Shown: positions 1 through 5,332 of the stretch, piece by piece | Position numbering within the stretch: position 1 is the first letter of the stretch | Layout: the number at the start of each line of letters is the position of its first letter | NCBI GenBank assembly: GCA_040382215.1 | Contig: JBEIFW010000218.1 | Span: 1 to 5,332 of the forward strand | DNA: 5,332 bases | Origin: JBEIFW01 sp040382215 | GTDB lineage: Bacteria; Actinomycetota; Acidimicrobiia; Acidimicrobiales; Ilumatobacteraceae | Direction of reading: 5' to 3' | Made by a program: the position numbers and the translations under genes | Notes under the pieces: model-generated | What the model was told of the DNA's origin: nothing | What the model saw: only the letters and a program-made list of their open reading frames with translations | The model's database searches: none

Positions 1-1371
1 CGAGGCCGAGAACAGGAACGGTTCGTCGAGGACGAGTCCGACGTGGTGGCGGACGCTCGCGAGGGTGAGGTCGCGCACGTCCCGGCCGTCGAGCAGCACC
101 GCTCCGTCGCGCACGTCGTAGAAGCGGGCGATCGCCCGGGCGACGGTCGACTTGCCGCATCCGGTCCGCCCGACGATCGCCACGGTCTCGCCCGGTTCGA
201 TCACGAGGTCGAAGCCGGCGAGGACGTCGTCGTGGTCGCCGTAGCCGAAGCGGACCGCCCGCAACTCGACGCGGCCGCATGCCTCGACGAGGTCGACCGC
301 GCCCGGCCGGTCCCGCACGGTGGGGGCTTCGTCGAGCACCTCGTAGATCCGCCCGGCCGACGCCTTGGCCCGTTGGCCCAGGATCAGGATGGTGGCGAGG
401 AACCGGAACGGGGCCTGCAGCAGCACGACGTAGGCGTTGAACGCCACAAGGGCGCCGACGCTGACCTCGCCGTCGATCGCAAGGTGGCCGCCGTAGACCA
501 GCACGACGACCAGACCGACCCGCGGGAGGTTCTCCAACAACGGCCCCCAGCGGGCGCGTGACGAGTTCTGCGCCAGGTTCGCCCACCGCAACCGTTGCGC
601 CGCACGGGCCAGCGACCGCAACTCGCGATCCTCGGCGGCGAAGCCCTTCACCACCCGGGCACCTTGGATGTTCTCGTCGACGATGGTCGCGATCTCCGCG
701 GCACGGCCCTGCACGATCCACGACAACGGGAACAGCTGGTTGCGCAGGTGATGGCCGACCGCGTACGTGACCGGCAGGGTGGCGAGCGCGGCCAGGGTCA
801 GCCCGACATGGATCGACAGCATCAGCGCGAGCGCCACGGCGAGGCTCGCAATCTGGAGTGCGAGCAACGGAGCGAACGTGGTGAACATCTGGACGCTGCG
901 GATGTCGGAGTTGGCCCGGGAGATCAACTGCCCCGACTGCACCCGGTCGTAGAACGCGAACGAAAGGCGCGTGAGGTGCTCGTGCATCAACAGCCGAAGG
1001 CGTTCCTCGAGGCGGTAGGCGATGCCGAACAGGGTGCGCCGGTAGGCGAAGGTGACGACCGCACGCCCGACGGCGAGGCCGACCAGGATCCACAGGTACC
1101 GCACGAGTGGGGCGTTGCGCGCGAGGAGCGCCCGGTCGATCGCATCCATGCTGACCCGTGGCAGCAGCGTGCCCGCGATCATGGCGACCAGCGCCCCGCT
1201 CAGCGCAAGGGAGAACCGGGCCCGTTCGCCGCCCAGGACGGGCCACAGCCGGCGGAACCACCCGAGGGCGGGGTCGGGGTGGATCGACACCGACGGCGCC
1301 GGGTACGGCGACGGTGGGGGCGCCGCTGCGAACCGCCGTGCCGGCGCGCCGCTGGCGAGTTCCTCGATCAC
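1..1371 (-). CDS. ABC exporter, fused permease-ATPase (partial, C-terminus off the window)
   Basis: This is the N-terminal 457 residues of a half-size ABC exporter (type IV / MsbA-like fold) that would use ATP to move an unknown, probably hydrophobic, substrate across the inner membrane. A Pro/Ala-rich cytoplasmic tail (about residues 1-45) precedes six predicted membrane helices (near 53-71, 88-110, 163-185, 187-203, 285-300 and 305-335). The cytoplasmic stretch HLTRLSFAFYDRVQSGQLISR before helix 3 is typical of the family. The nucleotide-binding domain follows: A-loop Tyr377 (RFGY), Walker A GRTGCGKST with Lys407, then the Q-loop region ending in DEPFLFSAS. The signature motif, Walker B and H-loop lie beyond the window edge; full proteins are about 580-620 residues. 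Asp449 sits where Gln is usual in the Q-loop. The GTG start is chosen because the frame is closed by a stop at 1426-1428, it is the only start codon after that stop and before the first helix, and TACGGT lies 6 nt upstream. The gene follows the EEP gene on the same strand after 54 bp. Such exporters often work as heterodimers; a partner would lie off the left edge. Confidence 0.93.
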   Translation of the reverse strand, partial: MIEELASGAPARRFAAAPPPSPYPAPSVSIHPDPALGWFRRLWPVLGGERARFSLALSGALVAMIAGTLLPRVSMDAIDRALLARNAPLVRYLWILVGLAVGRAVVTFAYRRTLFGIAYRLEERLRLLMHEHLTRLSFAFYDRVQSGQLISRANSDIRSVQMFTTFAPLLALQIASLAVALALMLSIHVGLTLAALATLPVTYAVGHHLRNQLFPLSWIVQGRAAEIATIVDENIQGARVVKGFAAEDRELRSLARAAQRLRWANLAQNSSRARWGPLLENLPRVGLVVVLVYGGHLAIDGEVSVGALVAFNAYVVLLQAPFRFLATILILGQRAKASAGRIYEVLDEAPTVRDRPGAVDLVEACGRVELRAVRFGYGDHDDVLAGFDLVIEPGETVAIVGRTGCGKSTVARAIARFYDVRDGAVLLDGRDVRDLTLASVRHHVGLVLDEPFLFSAS

Positions 1372-1377
1372 ACGGGC

Positions 1378-1383
1378 ACCGTA
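1378..1383 (-). promoter_or_regulatory. Candidate -10 box for a leaderless ABC exporter mRNA
   Basis: The minus strand reads TACGGT, then 6 nt, then the GTG start at 1371. TANNNT placed 6-8 nt before the initiation codon is the usual sign of a leaderless transcript in actinomycetes. No Shine-Dalgarno sequence is visible before the GTG and no convincing -35 box is seen. The box lies in the 54-bp gap after the EEP gene, so the exporter could have its own promoter as well as read-through. This rests on a short match only. Confidence 0.4.
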
Positions 1384-1425
1384 CCGCTGCGGGTTCTTGC
1401 CGACCCGATGGCGCGGCGTGGGGCC

Positions 1426-2382
1426 TCAGCCCGTTGCGAGCGCAAGGTCCACCTCGAGTCCGTGGTGGTCGCTCCCGGGGACCGTGAGCGTGCGCACCGC
1501 GCGGGCGACGAGCGGGGCGCGCACGAGCGCATGATCGAGGCGCACGATCGGGGGGAACCAGCGGTCGGCGGGCCACGAGGTGCTCCACGGGTCGCCGAGC
1601 TCGTCGTGCACGTCGCGCCATGCTCCGAGCAGCCGCCGGTACGGTCCATTCCAGCGGGTGGCGTTGAAATCGCCGATGACGAGGCCGGGGCTTGCGTCCG
1701 ATGCGAGTTGGCGGCGGAGCAGCGCCAGTTGGTCATTCCACTGGGCGGCGCTTGTCTCACCTACCGGGGACCGCACGTGGACGGCGACGAGACGTACCGC
1801 TCGGGTCGCACCGGGTGGCCCCACCTCGACGACGAGATCCGGGAACCGGCGGCTGGCATACCCGTCGGGCACGCGCAGCGAGAGCCGGGACCGCACCACG
1901 ATCCCGACCCCGACGCGGTCGATCGGCACGGTGAAGGGGTACGCGGCGGCCAGGCCGCTGCGCTCGAGGGCAGGGCCGTCGACCGCACCGGCTTCGTCGA
2001 GGACGATCACGTCGGCGTTGCGGTGAGCGACGGCACGCAGTGCACCGTCGAGTTCGGCGTTGTGGCGGTAGAGGTTCGCGAATACGACGCGCAGGGTCGG
2101 CGCACCGGCGGGCGAGACCGGGGAGTCGGGCCAGAGGTCCGTCGCTACGGTGGGGGCCAGGGCGACGAGCTGGCCGGCGAGCACCAGCGCCGTCGTCACG
2201 ATCGCCGGCAGATGTCGCTGCGCAAGGGCGAGCGAAAGGGCGGCGGCCGCCACCACCGTCAGGTAGGGCAGCACGGCCACGGCCCACAGCACGGGGGATG
2301 GACCGGTTCGCCGGGTGTGGAACGCGACCTGCGCGACCACGAGTGGTGCCAGGAGCAGCCAGGGCACCGCGAGCCACGACAC
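1426..2382 (-). CDS. Membrane-anchored endonuclease/exonuclease/phosphatase (EEP) family protein, VanJ/YafD-like
   Basis: From the GTG at 2382 the protein has 318 residues. Three hydrophobic helices (about 2-21, 31-54, 58-80) are followed by an acidic linker (TDLWPDSPVS) and a complete EEP catalytic domain (about 97-318). Expected metal-binding and catalytic residues are present: Asn103 (FANLY), Glu130 (VLDEAG), His202 (AVHVRSP), Asp238 and Asn240 (GDFNATRWN), Asp283-His284 (RLDHAL) and Ser304-Asp305-His306 (GSDHHG). With the N-terminus inside, three helices place the catalytic domain outside the membrane, and the acidic linker after helix 3 agrees. The architecture matches the VanJ/YafD-like group. 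Streptomyces VanJ gives teicoplanin resistance, so a phosphoesterase acting on an envelope lipid or phosphate ester is a reasonable inference, but the substrate is unknown. The start is uncertain. In-frame GTGs at 2454 and 2442 would give 342 or 338 residues, but both lie at or upstream of the candidate -10 box at 2441-2446. A promoter inside the P450 gene would allow them. Nuclease activity is less likely given the membrane anchor. Confidence 0.88.
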   Translation of the reverse strand: MSWLAVPWLLLAPLVVAQVAFHTRRTGPSPVLWAVAVLPYLTVVAAAALSLALAQRHLPAIVTTALVLAGQLVALAPTVATDLWPDSPVSPAGAPTLRVVFANLYRHNAELDGALRAVAHRNADVIVLDEAGAVDGPALERSGLAAAYPFTVPIDRVGVGIVVRSRLSLRVPDGYASRRFPDLVVEVGPPGATRAVRLVAVHVRSPVGETSAAQWNDQLALLRRQLASDASPGLVIGDFNATRWNGPYRRLLGAWRDVHDELGDPWSTSWPADRWFPPIVRLDHALVRAPLVARAVRTLTVPGSDHHGLEVDLALATG

Positions 2383-2440
2383 GTGCGCGGCTCGGCTCAG
2401 CGGGCACCTCGCGCCGAACCGGAGATCTCCATGGGCCGGC

Positions 2441-2446
2441 ACGCTA
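2441..2446 (-). promoter_or_regulatory. Candidate -10 box for leftward (EEP gene) transcription
   Basis: The minus strand reads TAGCGT within the left arm of the inverted repeat, part of the 8-mer GGTAGCGT that also precedes the P450 and rlmN. Eight nt downstream is an ATG (2430-2432). That ATG is not in the EEP frame: it opens an 11-codon frame (MEISGSARGAR) ending at 2397, and the chosen EEP GTG lies 14 nt further on. If real, the transcript would start near 2432 and exclude the upstream EEP start candidates at 2442 and 2454. Confidence 0.4.
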
Positions 2447-2464
2447 CCGAGCACATCGGATCGG

Positions 2465-2470
2465 TAGCGT
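2465..2470 (+). promoter_or_regulatory. Candidate -10 box for leaderless P450 transcription
   Basis: TAGCGT fits TANNNT and is followed by 7 nt (GCGTCCC) and the ATG at 2478, placing the expected transcription start at or next to the A of the start codon. There is no Shine-Dalgarno sequence before this ATG, which agrees with a leaderless message. The place where a -35 box would lie is occupied by the opposite-facing -10 box, so the two promoters should compete for RNA polymerase. No TTGACA-like sequence is visible. Confidence 0.5.
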
Positions 2471-2477
2471 GCGTCCC

Positions 2478-3713
2478 ATGGCCGTTCCGGTGCACGAGCT
2501 CGACCTGCCCTCGCTCGAACCGATGTCGTTCATCGACCGGGACCAGGCACGCGCTGCGATCGCTTCGGCCCGCGAGCAGCACTGGCTCGCCCGCGGGCCG
2601 TTCGGCTATGTCGTCACGCGGTACCCGGACGTGGTCGGTATCCTGCGCGACCGTCGCTTCCATTCGGCGGTCGGCCTCCTCACCCAGCTCCAGCAGGTGA
2701 ACGACGAGAAGTGGCTGGCTCGGCGGCGGCGCACCTCGATCCTGTCGGCCGAGGGCGACGAGCACGGCCGACTGCGCCGGCTGGTCGCGCCGGCGTTCAC
2801 GCCGCGTGCGGCAGATCGGCTCCGGCCCCGGATGCAGGAGGTGATCGGGTCCCTGCTCGACGCGGTCACCCCGACCGGGCGCACCGAACTCGTCGGCGAC
2901 GTGTGCGAGCCGTATCCGATTCCGATCATCTGCGCACTCCTCGGGGCTCCGGAGCAGGATTGGCAGTCCTTCAGCAGGTGGGCGGGCGACATCCTCAAGG
3001 TGTTCACCAACCCGATGCAGCCGCATCTGCCGGCGATCATGCAGGCGCAGGACGAGATCGACGCCTACGTCCGGGAGCTGATCGCCCAGCGCCGCAACGA
3101 GCCACGCGATGACCTGCTGACCGACCTGATCGCCGCCGAGGAAGCCGGCGACCGGCTGAGCCCCGAAGAGCTCGTGATGATGGTCGAGGCGGTGATCATC
3201 GGCGGCACCGACACCACCCGCAACCAGCTCGCCTGCACCACGGCACTGTTCACCCGCTACCCCGAGCAGTGGGCCCTGCTCGCCGAGCGGCCCGACCTCG
3301 CCCCGCGCGCGGTCGAGGAATCGATGCGGCTTCTCGGCGCGGTGCGCGGGACGGGTCGCTTCGCCGCCGAGGACGTCGAGTACCGCGATGTGCTGTTCCC
3401 GGCCGGCACACTGGTGTTCCCGAACTTCGTCGCCGCGAACACCGAGCCCGGCCTGTGGCCCGCCGGCGAGAACCTCGACCTGCTCGCCGACGCGCCGCCC
3501 CAGCCGCATCTCACCTTCGGCAGCGGCATCCACTACTGCCTCGGCGCCTGGCTGGCGCGCGCCGAACTGCAGGAAGCCCTGCCGCTGCTGGCCCGCCGGA
3601 TGCCGGACCTGCGCGTCGACGGCGAGATCACCTGGAAGCCGATGGGCGCAGGGATCTGGGGTCCCGAGCGGTTGCCACTCGCATTCACCTCGACGCCGGC
3701 CGGCGGGCGCTGA
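2478..3713 (+). CDS. Cytochrome P450, soluble bacterial type
   Basis: This is a complete 411-residue cytochrome P450, normal length for soluble bacterial members. It would insert one oxygen atom from O2 into an unknown substrate using electrons from a ferredoxin and reductase. Motifs appear in order: C-helix EHGRLRRLVAPAF with His96 and Arg100, I-helix IIGGTDTT (Asp245 and Thr246 are the acid-alcohol pair for O2 activation), K-helix ExxR (Glu281, Arg284), and the heme loop FGSGIHYCLGAWLAR with Cys354 as thiolate ligand. There is no signal peptide or membrane anchor, so it is cytoplasmic. The ATG at 2478 is chosen because homologous sequence begins there and a TAGCGT box lies 7 nt upstream; the frame stays open to 2040, but that part is antisense to the EEP gene. 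No ferredoxin, reductase or biosynthetic gene is next to it in the window, so it is an orphan as far as can be seen. It is the only plus-strand gene, divergent from the EEP gene and overlapping the rlmN end by 29 bp. The subfamily cannot be assigned by eye. Confidence 0.96.
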   Translation: MAVPVHELDLPSLEPMSFIDRDQARAAIASAREQHWLARGPFGYVVTRYPDVVGILRDRRFHSAVGLLTQLQQVNDEKWLARRRRTSILSAEGDEHGRLRRLVAPAFTPRAADRLRPRMQEVIGSLLDAVTPTGRTELVGDVCEPYPIPIICALLGAPEQDWQSFSRWAGDILKVFTNPMQPHLPAIMQAQDEIDAYVRELIAQRRNEPRDDLLTDLIAAEEAGDRLSPEELVMMVEAVIIGGTDTTRNQLACTTALFTRYPEQWALLAERPDLAPRAVEESMRLLGAVRGTGRFAAEDVEYRDVLFPAGTLVFPNFVAANTEPGLWPAGENLDLLADAPPQPHLTFGSGIHYCLGAWLARAELQEALPLLARRMPDLRVDGEITWKPMGAGIWGPERLPLAFTSTPAGGR

Positions 3714-4737
3714 GGCGGACCGGCTGACCGGCGGCCAGCTGGCCGCACGCGCCCTCGATCTCCACCCCTCGGGTACGTCGCACGGTGGCGTTGACCCCCT
3801 TGGACTGCAAACGGTCCCGGAAGGCCGCGACACGCGTCCGGGGTGTGCCGCGCACGGCGTATCCCGGGGTCGGGTTGAGCGGGATGAGGTTGACGTGAGC
3901 AGCCAGCGGGAGCGATCGGGCCCAGCCGGCGAGCGCGTCGGCCTGGATGTCGGTGTCGTTCACCCCGTCGATCAACGCCCACTCGACGCTCAGCCGGCGC
4001 CGAGTGGCGCGCACATAGTCGGCGCACGCCGTTCGTAGATCTGCCAGCGGATACCGGCGGTTGATCGGGACGAGCTCGTCACGCAGCTCGTCGGTCGCGG
4101 CATGGAGCGAAACCGCAAGGTTGACCGGCAACGCTTCGGCGGCGAGCCGCCGGATTCCGGGCACGATGCCGACCGTCGACACCGTGAGGTGGCGGGCGGA
4201 CAGGCCGAGCGAGCCGTGGATCCGCTCGACGGCGGCCCAGGTGGCGTCGTAGTTGGCGAGCGGCTCACCCATGCCCATGAACACGACGTTCGACAGCCGC
4301 CGGTCCTGCTCGCGCGCGAGCCGGGCGGCCCACACCACCTGCTCGACGATCTCGCCGACGTCGAGATGGCGCTGGAAGCCGGCCTGGCCGGTGGCGCAGA
4401 ACCCGCATGCCATTGCGCAGCCGGCCTGGGTGGACACGCACACCGTCGTGCGGTCTGGGTACGCCATCGCGACGCTCTCGACGACAGCACCGTCGTGCAA
4501 CGACCACAACATCTTGACGGTGTCGCCGTCGTCGGTGGTGCGGGTGACGGCCGGGCGCAGGGCCGGCGGAAGCTCGCTCCCGAGCCGGTCGCGCAGTGCC
4601 CGGGGCAGGGTGGTGACGTCTTCGGGCCCGACGAACTCGCGATAGAGCCCCTGCCACACCTGCTCGACGCGATAGCGGGGCTCCCCGGCGAGGAACTCGG
4701 CGAGGGCGTCGCGCGTCAGGTCGTATCGACGGGGCAC
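3685..4737 (-). CDS. rlmN: 23S rRNA (adenine(2503)-C(2))-methyltransferase RlmN, dual-specificity
   Basis: This complete 350-residue radical SAM enzyme methylates C2 of A2503 in 23S rRNA and, in characterised homologues, A37 of certain tRNAs, acting in the cytoplasm on translational fidelity. The 4Fe-4S motif CxxxCxxC is Cys107, Cys111 and Cys114 (GCAMACGFCATGQAGF). MGMGEPLANYD (near 155-162) is the SAM-binding GEP motif. Both mechanistic cysteines are present: Cys100 (TTVCVSTQAG), equivalent to E. coli Cys118, and Cys331 (EIEGACGQL), the methyl-carrying Cys355 equivalent. Presence of both separates it from non-methyltransferase relatives. The GTG at 4737 is chosen because the family N-terminus (RYDLTRDAL) begins right after it and TAGCGT lies 8 nt upstream; the frame is open further, to 4974, but that part is antisense-free only by reading through the M3 peptidase gene in another frame. 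The 3' end overlaps the convergent P450 by 29 bp. Cfr, a related resistance enzyme, is excluded less by motif than by the ordinary RlmN-type sequence; a search would confirm. Confidence 0.97.
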   Translation of the reverse strand: MPRRYDLTRDALAEFLAGEPRYRVEQVWQGLYREFVGPEDVTTLPRALRDRLGSELPPALRPAVTRTTDDGDTVKMLWSLHDGAVVESVAMAYPDRTTVCVSTQAGCAMACGFCATGQAGFQRHLDVGEIVEQVVWAARLAREQDRRLSNVVFMGMGEPLANYDATWAAVERIHGSLGLSARHLTVSTVGIVPGIRRLAAEALPVNLAVSLHAATDELRDELVPINRRYPLADLRTACADYVRATRRRLSVEWALIDGVNDTDIQADALAGWARSLPLAAHVNLIPLNPTPGYAVRGTPRTRVAAFRDRLQSKGVNATVRRTRGVEIEGACGQLAAGQPVRLSARRPASR

Positions 4738-4745
4738 GGCGAGCG

Positions 4746-4751
4746 ACGCTA
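4746..4751 (-). promoter_or_regulatory. Candidate -10 box for leaderless rlmN transcription
   Basis: The minus strand reads GGTAGCGT, identical over 8 nt to the boxes before the P450 and in the leftward arm of the divergent region. TAGCGT is followed by 8 nt (CGCTCGCC) and the rlmN GTG at 4737, with no Shine-Dalgarno sequence. It lies in the 34-bp gap after the M3 peptidase stop. This supports both the short GTG start and a promoter separate from the upstream gene. Confidence 0.5.
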
Positions 4752-4771
4752 CCCAGACCGCGCCCGACCGC

Positions 4772-5332
4772 CTACCGGCGGCGGGCTGCGGCCAGGCGCT
4801 CGTAGGTATCGATCCGGGCCCGCAGGGTGTCGAGACCGGCCGTCCAGAACGCCTCGTCGGCGAGGTCGAACCCGAACGGTGCGGCCAGCTCGGTCGCCGG
4901 TGCCATCCCGACCCGACTGAGGAGGTCGTCGTAGGAGGCTCGGAACCGCTCGGGGTCCCGGCGGTAGGCCGCATGCAGACCGAGGCCGAGCAACAGCCCG
5001 AAGGTGTACGGCCAGTTGTAGAAGTGGCTGGAGTAGTAGTGGGGCTTCACCGCCCACATGTAGCGGTGGCGGCTCCCGGCGGCGAGGCCGTCGCCGTACG
5101 CAGCGTCCTGCGCTCGCACCATGGCGTCGCACAGCTCGTCGGCAGACAGCGGCCGCGCCGCGCGCCGCTCGAACACCTCGGTCTCGAACAGCACCCGGCT
5201 GCGGATGTCGACCACCACCTGGGTGGCGCCCTGGAGGTCGACGTCGAGCAGTCGCAGGCGGGTGTCGTCATCGGCCGCAGCGAGGCCGGCCTCGGTCATG
5301 ACCGTCTCGCAGAAGATGCTCGCGGTCTCGGC
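4772..5332 (-). CDS. M3-family oligoendopeptidase (PepF-like), C-terminal part
   Basis: These are the last 186 residues of a zinc metallopeptidase that degrades oligopeptides in the cytoplasm. The frame stays open through the right edge, so the start and the HExxH zinc motif lie outside. The fragment begins AETASIFCETV; in the M3 family the Glu of this block (here residue 2) is the third zinc ligand, about 25 residues after HExxH. Further on, YMWAVKPHYYSSHFYNWPYTFG (near 92-112) supplies the His and Tyr residues that line the active site and stabilise the reaction intermediate (candidates His98, Tyr105, Tyr109). The rest (GLGLHAAYRRDPERFRASYDDLLSRVG, then FWTAGLDTLRARIDTYERL) is the usual helical C-terminus of the oligoendopeptidase F group. 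An in-frame ATG at 5299 is internal and would drop the zinc ligand, so it is not the start. rlmN follows 34 bp downstream on the same strand. The M3 assignment is firm; the exact subfamily needs the missing half. Confidence 0.9.
   Translation of the reverse strand, partial: AETASIFCETVMTEAGLAAADDDTRLRLLDVDLQGATQVVVDIRSRVLFETEVFERRAARPLSADELCDAMVRAQDAAYGDGLAAGSRHRYMWAVKPHYYSSHFYNWPYTFGLLLGLGLHAAYRRDPERFRASYDDLLSRVGMAPATELAAPFGFDLADEAFWTAGLDTLRARIDTYERLAAARRR

Larger units (their letters stand above)
2439..2472. repeat. 12-bp perfect inverted repeat with 10-bp spacer between divergent genes
   Basis: GCACGCTACCGA (2439-2450) and TCGGTAGCGTGC (2461-2472) are exact reverse complements separated by 10 bp. 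After short mismatched stretches, CCATGGG (2429-2435) and CCCATGG (2475-2481) are also mirror copies, so imperfect symmetry reaches the P450 start codon. Part of that outer symmetry is trivial because CCATGG is itself palindromic. The repeat sits exactly between the divergent EEP and P450 genes. It could be an operator for a dimeric regulator such as a TetR-type protein, or simply two identical -10 elements facing opposite ways. No regulator gene lies in the window. Confidence 0.8.

Noticed and set aside
1372..1425. Possible terminator or small RNA in the EEP-ABC gap
   Set aside because: No stable hairpin followed by a T-tract could be found on the minus strand in these 54 bp. Only the TANNNT box stands out.
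2439..2472. Inverted repeat as a mobile-element end, attachment site or terminator
   Set aside because: There is no transposase or integrase gene, no target duplication, and no T-tract. Its position between two divergent starts favours a regulatory role.
2040..2477. Upstream extension of the P450 frame
   Set aside because: The extension is antisense to the EEP coding region, Arg/Pro-rich and not P450-like. The ATG at 2478 with its -10-like box gives a normal-length protein.
595..2700. 701-codon plus-strand open frame
   Set aside because: It runs antisense to the ABC exporter and EEP genes and then into the P450 in another frame. The product is a low-complexity Arg/Gly/Glu/Asp-rich string with no domain. 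Long antisense open frames are expected in DNA this GC-rich.
2397..3833. 478-codon minus-strand open frame
   Set aside because: It is antisense to the whole P450, which has every family motif in frame. Its product is compositionally biased and unrecognisable. Only its last 11 codons are discussed, as a possible leader ORF.
4102..4920. 272-codon plus-strand open frame
   Set aside because: It is antisense to rlmN and the peptidase, with no recognisable domain.
4738..4974. Upstream extension of the rlmN frame
   Set aside because: It would overlap the M3 peptidase gene by about 200 bp on the same strand in another frame. The extra sequence is Ser/Pro/Arg-rich and unlike RlmN. The GTG at 4737 fits the family N-terminus.

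Overview
The window is GC-rich (roughly 70% by eye, not counted) and almost fully coding. It holds five genes: three complete and one cut off at each edge. The GTG starts, the lack of Shine-Dalgarno sequences, a TANNNT box 6-8 nt before most chosen starts, and the protein styles (a soluble FGxGxHxCLG P450, an ABC exporter with a 'DEPFLFSAS' Q-loop, an M3 peptidase with 'AETASIFCET') point to an actinomycete. My best guess is a deep-branching group such as Acidimicrobiia, but that is inference and no marker gene settles it.

Layout, left to right. 1-1371 (-): N-terminal 457 residues of a type IV ABC exporter with fused permease and ATPase, cut just after the Q-loop. 1426-2382 (-): three membrane helices followed by an endonuclease/exonuclease/phosphatase (EEP) domain, the architecture of VanJ/YafD-like proteins. 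2429-2481: a compact divergent control region built on a 12-bp perfect inverted repeat that contains two back-to-back -10-like boxes. 2478-3713 (+): a complete 411-residue cytochrome P450, the only plus-strand gene. 3685-4737 (-): complete rlmN, the 23S rRNA A2503 / tRNA A37 C2-methyltransferase, overlapping the P450 tail-to-tail by 29 bp. 4772-5332 (-): C-terminal 186 residues of an M3-family oligoendopeptidase.

The M3 peptidase and rlmN are read in the same direction 34 bp apart. The EEP protein and ABC exporter are likewise co-directional, 54 bp apart. Each downstream gene of these pairs still has its own leaderless-type box, so they may be independently transcribed as well as read through. 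rlmN and the peptidase are housekeeping functions. The EEP/ABC/P450 group may be linked to the cell envelope or specialised metabolism, but nothing in the window proves a shared pathway.

I do not see a new multi-gene system. The most unusual feature is the symmetric divergent promoter/operator between the EEP gene and the P450, together with the repeated leaderless-promoter signature. There is no tRNA, rRNA, CRISPR array, insertion sequence or convincing intrinsic terminator, and no gene-free stretch exceeds 100 bp.
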